From: Opisthorchis felineus
Lineage: Eukaryota > Platyhelminthes > Trematoda > Opisthorchiida > Opisthorchiidae
Assembly (NCBI GenBank): GCA_004794785.1
Contig: SJOL01005977.1
Coordinates: 199,435 to 263,434 of the forward strand
DNA length: 64,000 bases
Reading direction: 5' to 3'
Within the stretch, counting starts at the first letter, position 1; each line of letters starts with the position of its first letter. The notes beneath the pieces are model-generated. The model saw only the letters and a program-made list of their open reading frames with translations, had not been told where the DNA came from and did no database searches. Below are positions 57,874 to 64,000 of this stretch, one piece after another. Both the position numbers and the translations under genes were made by a program.

Positions 57874-58786
57874 GAATACGGGTCAAAGGACCAGTAGTTA
57901 CCCTGACCTTTCGGCGTATTCGGTGATATCTTTTCGTTAGCCACTATGATGCCTTCTGTCGCCTCTATTTATATATCAACATGCTTCCGCCTATCACCTA
58001 AGCGGTGTTGTAATAGACCGCCTCTTTCGGCGGTCGTCATCAGGATCTTCGAGAATAATTCCGAGTTAAGAGCATGAGCTTGGTTTTTGTGAACGTTTTT
58101 TAACTGCGTGCATGTTGGAGAGCAAGAATATCGCCTGTGGTGGCTGATACTGCACAGCCTAGTAAGGTGACGTGAACAAAATTAATGAATGTGGACCCAC
58201 CCACTCTATTAGCAACGGTATTTCGGATAACTATGACAGAATGGCAAGTAGCCGAAAACCGGATATGTTGCAAACTGGTTGCTTCGTAACCCATGTTACC
58301 CGCAACCGTCCAAACCTGGATGGGGTACAAAAAAGTTCCAAAAACATTTTGAAAGCGGACAGGACGCGATATGCGCAAGGTAAAGTCGACAAGGCATTGA
58401 TTGTCAAAGACAACGTTTTCGAGTTAGAATAAACTACCAGGGTGACTGAATGTGGGTAGCAATCAGAAAGCAAGCAATACAACACTACTGGCCCCTTATG
58501 TATGGCATGTAACAACAGTGTCCATACACAAGAGCCACTGTAAGATCCGGGCGGCTAAGGATCTTACAGGACGATTGGAGCTATCAGATTAGAGGCAGTT
58601 AGCATTCAGTAGGCAGTAAGAACAGACGGATGACGGCAGTGGACGCTGTACTGAGAACCGGTTCTATGGAAAAATGGGTCTATAAATATCACGAATCAAG
58701 CAGAACGTACAATCAACGATGGCACAATCGGTAGGAACAGAAACAGAGGCAATGAGGCAGCGAGGCTTTCTGGAAATAACAACGAG
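57874..58786. other. unassigned sequence
   Basis: Frames of 86-94 residues on opposite strands overlap; no motif recognised. Confidence 0.4.
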
Positions 58787-58811
58787 TAAGTACTAAGTAC
58801 TAAGTACTAAG
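58787..58811 (+). repeat. 7-bp tandem repeat TAAGTAC, about 3.6 copies
   Basis: TAAGTAC is repeated head to tail without error, then ends in TAAG. A short microsatellite. Confidence 0.9.
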
Positions 58812-59211
58812 GGATATGGAAACGTACGGATATGGGTAGTCAGATAGTGTGAATAGGTTGTATACAGAGATAACGGCGCAGAAGACAGTCAGTGCATTTG
58901 GGAGGTAACGGAAATTGTCTGAAAAACGGGAATGAGGTTAGCGAAATACACTCATTTGCAAACAAATTTGGTTTTTCGAGAGGCTCACCTGGAACCCAGC
59001 TGAATCTCTCGTTTGTGAAGTTTCCAGGGGATGAGGTTAATTTGGCACAAATTAAGTGTACCTTCAGGCTTTAGCTGACAGCGTGACGAAGTAGCACGTG
59101 CCATTTGTCAAATCGACATGCGTCCTTATGCCCCTTTGAAACAAAATCCCAACTAACAATATCAGGTAAGATGCAATACAAAGTTAATACAAAAATAGGG
59201 TTGTCCGGTAA
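58812..59211. other. unassigned sequence
   Basis: Nothing recognised. The word CAGCTGAATCTCTCGTTTGTGA near 59,000 resembles AAGCTGAATCACTCGTTTGTGA near 53,013, hinting at another old repeat. Confidence 0.35.
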
Positions 59212-59376
59212 GTCCAGTTGGCGCAGCGGATAGCGCGCTCGTTAGTCATCCGACGGGTTCAGATTTCGACACCAGGGCAACCTGCTTTTCCGTCGGAGCA
59301 TACAGTCGGAAATAGGTAGAGTTGACATGAAATTTCAAGCGAAGTCGGACAGGCAACAAAATCTCGACACTAGTAA
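59212..59376 (+). mobile_element. SINE-2 copy (tRNA-derived)
   Basis: The head GTCCAGTTGGCGCAGCGGATAGCGCGC has an A-box-like D-arm region (GCGC...GCGC) and GGGTTCAGATTTCGACACC is a decayed B box. The anticodon region looks shortened, so it is not a working tRNA. The body CAGTCGGAAATAGGTAGAGTTGA, then GGCAACAAAATCTCGAC, matches the copy at 19,435-19,610. The head resembles initiator/elongator Met-type tRNAs, but I cannot name the source with confidence. Confidence 0.68.
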
Positions 59377-62300
59377 CTGAAGAGTGAGCAAACCTAAGAT
59401 TACTGCCCTTGATTCACAGGAGGAATCAACAGCCACGGCAATTATTGGTGTACGGGTGCTAATTAGCGTTTAGCCAACTTTCTTGATTGTGAAAAGCATT
59501 AGTATCGACGTCATTCACCTTCGTAGTTTGATATGATTGCCTAATTTGGCCCATAAACAGAGAAAACACTGAACTAATTTCGCCATCATCAGGGCTCATC
59601 AGTAGCGCGTACTCCTGGAAGTTGCAGGGTTCTAACTGCGAAAATCTGAAATGTGCGGTAGGTGTTTTAACGTTGCTTAAACGGTGCAGACGCAAACACA
59701 TTTGCGTTCGGGCGCTCTGAGTTATTTTTCAACAGCAACTTGTTTGCACTCTCCGTGAGGATGAAATCATTTTTTCACTGCTACCATAACATGTGCACGT
59801 GAGTAAATGGCTTCGTCGTTAGTGCGGTATTAGATATTTTCACCTATTTTGAGCTTCAACAGATATGGGTGATATACTTTACGAACGCTTTCAGCTTGGT
59901 CTTAGACCAAAACAGTGCACACAGCAACTTTGTGTGCATTCACGACTTGATTTTTAGTTTACATCCCTGGTGACTTATGCACATAAGCAGGGTATGCCAG
60001 GTGTCACGTTTGGTTAGAACGATCATGAAAATCAATAGTGAGTAACAAGATAGATAGCTTAAATATGGGTAAGCCAGTGCACCAAACACACAGCTGTATA
60101 GTGGAACTGAGTGGAGACTGTCCAGTGGGGTAGGCGTTGGCAGTGACGGACAAGATGCCACCCCACTCGACTGAGGCTCTAAAAAATTCCATGACCGAGG
60201 TAGCACGAACCCGAAGCCGCTGCTCCATGTTTTGTAGTGAAGTGATACCGGAAAACCAAAGGCGTTATGTCCAAATGACAAATGATTACTGCTATAGGGC
60301 ATTCCGAGAATCCATTGCTGTCAGTTTACCACACAGATTCGTTTGGTGTATTATAATGCTATGGATATTAACATGTAGATGCGGTGACTACTCTTCAATC
60401 CAAGTAAACCGTGGTTTAATTGAAAACTATCATACTCGGAATATTTATATGAAATTGTGCCTTTTGGCTACAGCTATTTCTGATCAGCTATGACATTAAG
60501 TCTCCTATCCATACAAGGCTGGATCAGAGCTGCCGACACTTAGAAATCTGGTCATTCCATCGGAAATCAGTAAGCCTACTACTGTGTTTCGTATCAATAT
60601 AGACGTTACCTCTCACAAACGCCCTTTTTCCTATTACTTATACTGAACAACGGAGAAATCGCGGTAAGAATTCCCTCGGTAAATAACCCCTAGAGAGGTC
60701 TTTCTCGTGCCAAAATGGCGTCGGACTAGTTTCAATACACGGACTGTGGTGGGAACGTTGATGAAACAACACTATTCGCAACCAGTGAATTTCTCTGCGG
60801 AGTCAAATTCCGAAAGATTTGCATGATGTTTTGGTCAAACAGTTGTCAAACACCGCAGTCCCCACAACTCACGCCCACTGAATTGTATGAGTTTATAAAT
60901 CTCCGGATATGCAACAAAATTCACTACTTCAAAAATGATTCAAAGGAAGGAGACTAAAACAGGGTGCAATAGAAATGGAAACAAAACTTTTGCTGCCTAT
61001 GGGGTTACACTGAATGTGGTAAGGCAAAAAGCATAGAGCAGCACACGACCTCAAAGTCAGTTCCGCTACATGCCAACGTCACTGCACTGTGATTATCTAG
61101 GCACTCGCAGAAAAAAATCGTCTTTATGTCATGTAAATCTGTGGTTAGAGCAATAAATAGCGTCCCTTAGCGTGACGTCGACGACAGGTAGAAACAGCTG
61201 ATCTCCTGCGTCAACGCAATAGAATTTTATCACTGTTTGCAGGACGCTAGGTTTGAGCGGCTAAGACACAGTTGCGGAATGTCATAAGCTGTGCAAACGC
61301 TCCTGAGCTCTGCCATTTCCAAAGTAAATATTGGAAAGTCCTTGAAGGTGCAGTTGATACTGGCTCTAAATGCGTGTGAGGCAAGTGATCCGATATGCAT
61401 TTTTCAGTACACCGGCATTTAGCTGCGAATGAAACAGTAACCAAGTGCGAATATATCAACCATGGCATATACTCTTATAAGGAAGGACAAGGAACTGTCT
61501 AAGATGATGAGTGGAAGGATAAAAGAGAATAGTAAGAAGGGTAAAAAAGAAGGGTAAAAGATAAAAAATATAACTATAAACAAACCTTGCCAGTGGAGGC
61601 AGAAGCGAAATGAATCATCCCAGAGGAGATGGATGGGGCAATTAAATTAGGCTTTTGGAGGAGGGGTATTCAAAGTGTTCAGTCCAGCGGGACGGTGAAA
61701 CCAGTGACAATCCTCAGCCGACTGGGATGCGTCTTGAAGAATCCGCACCAAGGATCTCACATGACGATGACTTTCATTGTGTGAAATAATCGCTTGACAA
61801 ATTTTTTGACTCTGATAGCCCTGGGTGTGTGGTAAGAATTGGCCATAGGATGGACTGCTGACAGTCATGATCGCCTAATTCTGGGTGGCGCAGAAAAAGA
61901 ATTGTTTTTTATATCAGGTGAAATTCGGCTAAGGGTAAAAAAAAGTTTTTATCAGGACTCGGTCTGTTACTAAAACCTTTGTAAGCATCGCAATGCCATG
62001 CATGTACTAGGGAATCTAAGTGCCCAAAACATTACTAACTTGGCGATCAAAAAGTTTTGAATGACATGGGAGGGCATATTTACAAACCTTTTCACCCCAC
62101 CAGTTAAGCTATAGACAGACCTGTATCATTTACAGCTTAGGTAAGCGTCAAGGTATAATCTGAAGTGCTTGGAGTGGAACCACACTCCGACACCATAGAG
62201 ATTACGATAAGGTATTCACCACTCGTGCAGGCTAGACTGCTTGGATGGGGAACCACTTCTCTTTGTTCGGTAAGTCATGTTTTCCCCCGTGGCTACACCT

Positions 62301-63339
62301 TCTTGATGCGTGAATGGTTTTTGTGTTCACGTATGTGTGATAGTTGGTCACAGGAAAATAGCCAATTAAGGGAGACTGGGGTCTCAACTGAGTTCGCTCA
62401 GTAAGGGTTTATTCTAAATGGCGGTTCTTAAGAATGCTCCACAGATGCTAGGTTTGAGCGTATTAAATAAAAAGGGGAACCCAAAAACATTGGAAAAATT
62501 GCTAACAAAGGACAAAAATAAAACAAAGAACAAGAAGCAACAAATAGGTGGTGCGGTAATCATCGGAGCCCTAAATTTTAAACATGGAATATCATCAGGA
62601 ATGCTTATGCGACCCATCACGTCTGGGAATCAACACCAGATGCTGATAACTAACGAGTAAGTGTGAAGATTCTGCTTTGCAAAAGTTCCTGATGGCGTCC
62701 GGATTCTTCGGCTACAAAACGCTTCTAAGCAAATGAAAGACGATCCACCTAAGGAGGAGGAATTCCTAAGGAGAACCGTTTTCCTAGTTCCTTTGGAAGC
62801 CGACTTTGATGTGATCCGGAGGATAACCAGATCATTGACCTCAACACAAAGGTGACTTCCTGCAGGAACATCGCTTGAGTCCGTTGGGCGGAAAAAATTC
62901 TCCTAACCACCGGCAGCGGCTGCACTACATTCCACCGATACCTAGGTCATGAACAGCTCAACCTCCTAGAACACTGCACGGCGCTTGGAATTCAAGCAGG
63001 CTACTAACGATACCAAAGGCGGCAAACTCGGCGAGTTGTCATGAGGAGAGGCGAGCAGATAGGATTCTGACTACTCACTCAGTAAGCCGTCTTTGGAGAC
63101 TAGGGATTGTTTGACTATTTTAATCATCGTCAGGAGTGCGAGTATGTGCGAAAGCGATCTGCTCACAGCCATTCTTTTTTGTGGGAAATTTACGTCTTTT
63201 GTAGTCACTCTCAGTGAGATAGTGATACATAAGAGAATTGAGGTGGTTAGTCCTTCCACCTGATCGAGGGCAAAGGATTTGTGCTGCCGCAGCAGACGAA
63301 AGAACGCTAGTTGTGTGGTCCTGATGAGTCTAGTTTACC
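59377..63339. other. unassigned, gene-poor sequence
   Basis: No recognised gene. Frames of 120 (59,940-60,302 minus) and 118 residues (60,137-60,493 plus) overlap antisense and have no known motif. A purine-rich, A/G-only-like tract runs from about 61,500 to 61,570. An 80-residue Lys-rich plus frame (62,418-62,660) has no known domain. Confidence 0.45.
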
Positions 63340-63720
63340 CACCTTAAATAAGCTAGCAAGCATCCTGGAAACCGTCCTTCTGTTTAGCCTGGCGTTCCGA
63401 GATATTGCTGTCGAAAACTGAAAACCATTATCGTGAAGTTTTTTCTTCCACACAGAGGGAAACGTATATGACCCAACTATCTACATGCCAGTAAGCCTTA
63501 AGTCAGCAGTAGGCAAAAGTGTAACGAAACGTACACTGATCAGTACCGTCACTTTTACAGACAAGTGATGCAACACAGATCCACTCCATCACGCCCCTAC
63601 AATGCAAATTTCAAAACCACCCGGTGCATACTCTGGATGACTGTCAAACAACCGGTGTTGTCCTTGCAAATTTCAGGTCATGCACAGAACGCTTCTTCGT
63701 AATCCAAATTGACATGCGCT
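63340..63720 (+). pseudogene. CR1/Jockey-like LINE RT fragment
   Basis: The plus strand reads KLASILETVLLFSLAF and later DPTIYMPVSLKSAVGKSVTK (about 63,465-63,525), matching L...L..LF..SL..G..P..WK and then DP.NYRPVSLTS.VGK..E (RT motif 1-2). About 100 bases later LDDCQTTGVVLANFRSCTE could be motif A (family VVYLDF.KAF), with the catalytic Asp changed to Asn. Frames change between the blocks. Truncated and dead. Confidence 0.52.
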
Positions 63721-64000
63721 CCAGCTGTCGGTGATCCCCTGTCTACAAGATCTCGGAACTTTCAAGCCAGATTAAGTGGTATACTGTTGGGGTAATTCGA
63801 AGTCATACGTGAGGTAACTAAGGGCCGGATCCTGGAGTGGGGATGTCCATCCGAGTCGCATCCCCTCCTCGTCTAGACGTAACGCACTACTCATAAGGTT
63901 GTTGGGTTATGTGTTATGTCTGGACAATGTACTGCGATATCTCGACTATTGTGCCAACTGAAACAAAAGGTGACATTGTGAGGCAAATTCAGTTGAAAAT
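63721..64000. other. unassigned sequence at window end
   Basis: No motif beyond the 17-base word CACTACTCATAAGGTTG (63,885-63,901) shared with 46,469-46,485. The window may cut an element here. Confidence 0.4.

Noticed and set aside
1..64000. CRISPR array, rRNA operon, intact tRNA gene, phage or bacterial operon
   Set aside because: No regular direct-repeat array, no rRNA core sequence and no complete cloverleaf were seen; the tRNA-like sequences are SINE heads.

Overview
This is a piece of a large, repeat-rich animal genome. There is one assembly gap (114 N inside an AT microsatellite at 36,835-36,948), no operon-like packing, no long host open reading frame I can defend, and no rRNA, CRISPR or bacterial feature. 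Almost everything recognisable is decayed transposable-element sequence: several families of non-LTR retrotransposon (LINE), two families of tRNA-derived SINE, one Penelope-like element and one piggyBac transposase remnant. The reverse transcriptase style and the balanced base composition suggest a flatworm, most likely a diphyllobothriid tapeworm. That is an inference from family resemblance recalled from memory, not a database result.

Layout: 1-6.6 kb is mostly unassigned, with two LINE 3'-tail-like copies near 1.8-2.0 kb. 6.6-7.1 kb holds a minus-strand CR1/Jockey-like RT fragment. 10.4-13.0 kb is a plus-strand CR1-like LINE (ORF1-like, endonuclease, start of RT) carrying a 62-bp tandem duplication. 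13-17 kb is unassigned. 17.3-17.7 kb is a LINE-A 3' end. 19.4-19.6 kb is a SINE-2 copy. 20.8-21.3 kb is piggyBac (minus), abutting a Penelope-like RT (plus) at 21.3-22.3 kb. 22.3-31 kb is mostly unassigned. From 31 to 52 kb the window is a dense LINE graveyard: LINE-A (RTE-like; at least seven pieces), LINE-B (the best preserved, minus strand, 46.7-49.9 kb) and LINE-D (minus). LINE-D is split at its KAPGPDE-type motif by a 5'-truncated LINE-A flanked by a 12-bp target-site duplication. 52-64 kb is sparse: a second copy of an RT fragment (57.7 kb) next to a perfect 48-bp inverted repeat, SINE remnants, and a CR1-like RT fragment at 63.3-63.7 kb.

How the parts relate: the LINEs supply EN and RT, now all broken by frameshifts, stops or lost catalytic residues. 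The SINEs carry tRNA-like heads with A and B boxes. The body of SINE-1 shares a module of about 40 bp with the 5' region of LINE-A, which suggests exchange between the two. Family labels A, B, C, D, SINE-1 and SINE-2 are local names used only here. No host gene could be identified; introns and small exons cannot be excluded in the unassigned stretches.
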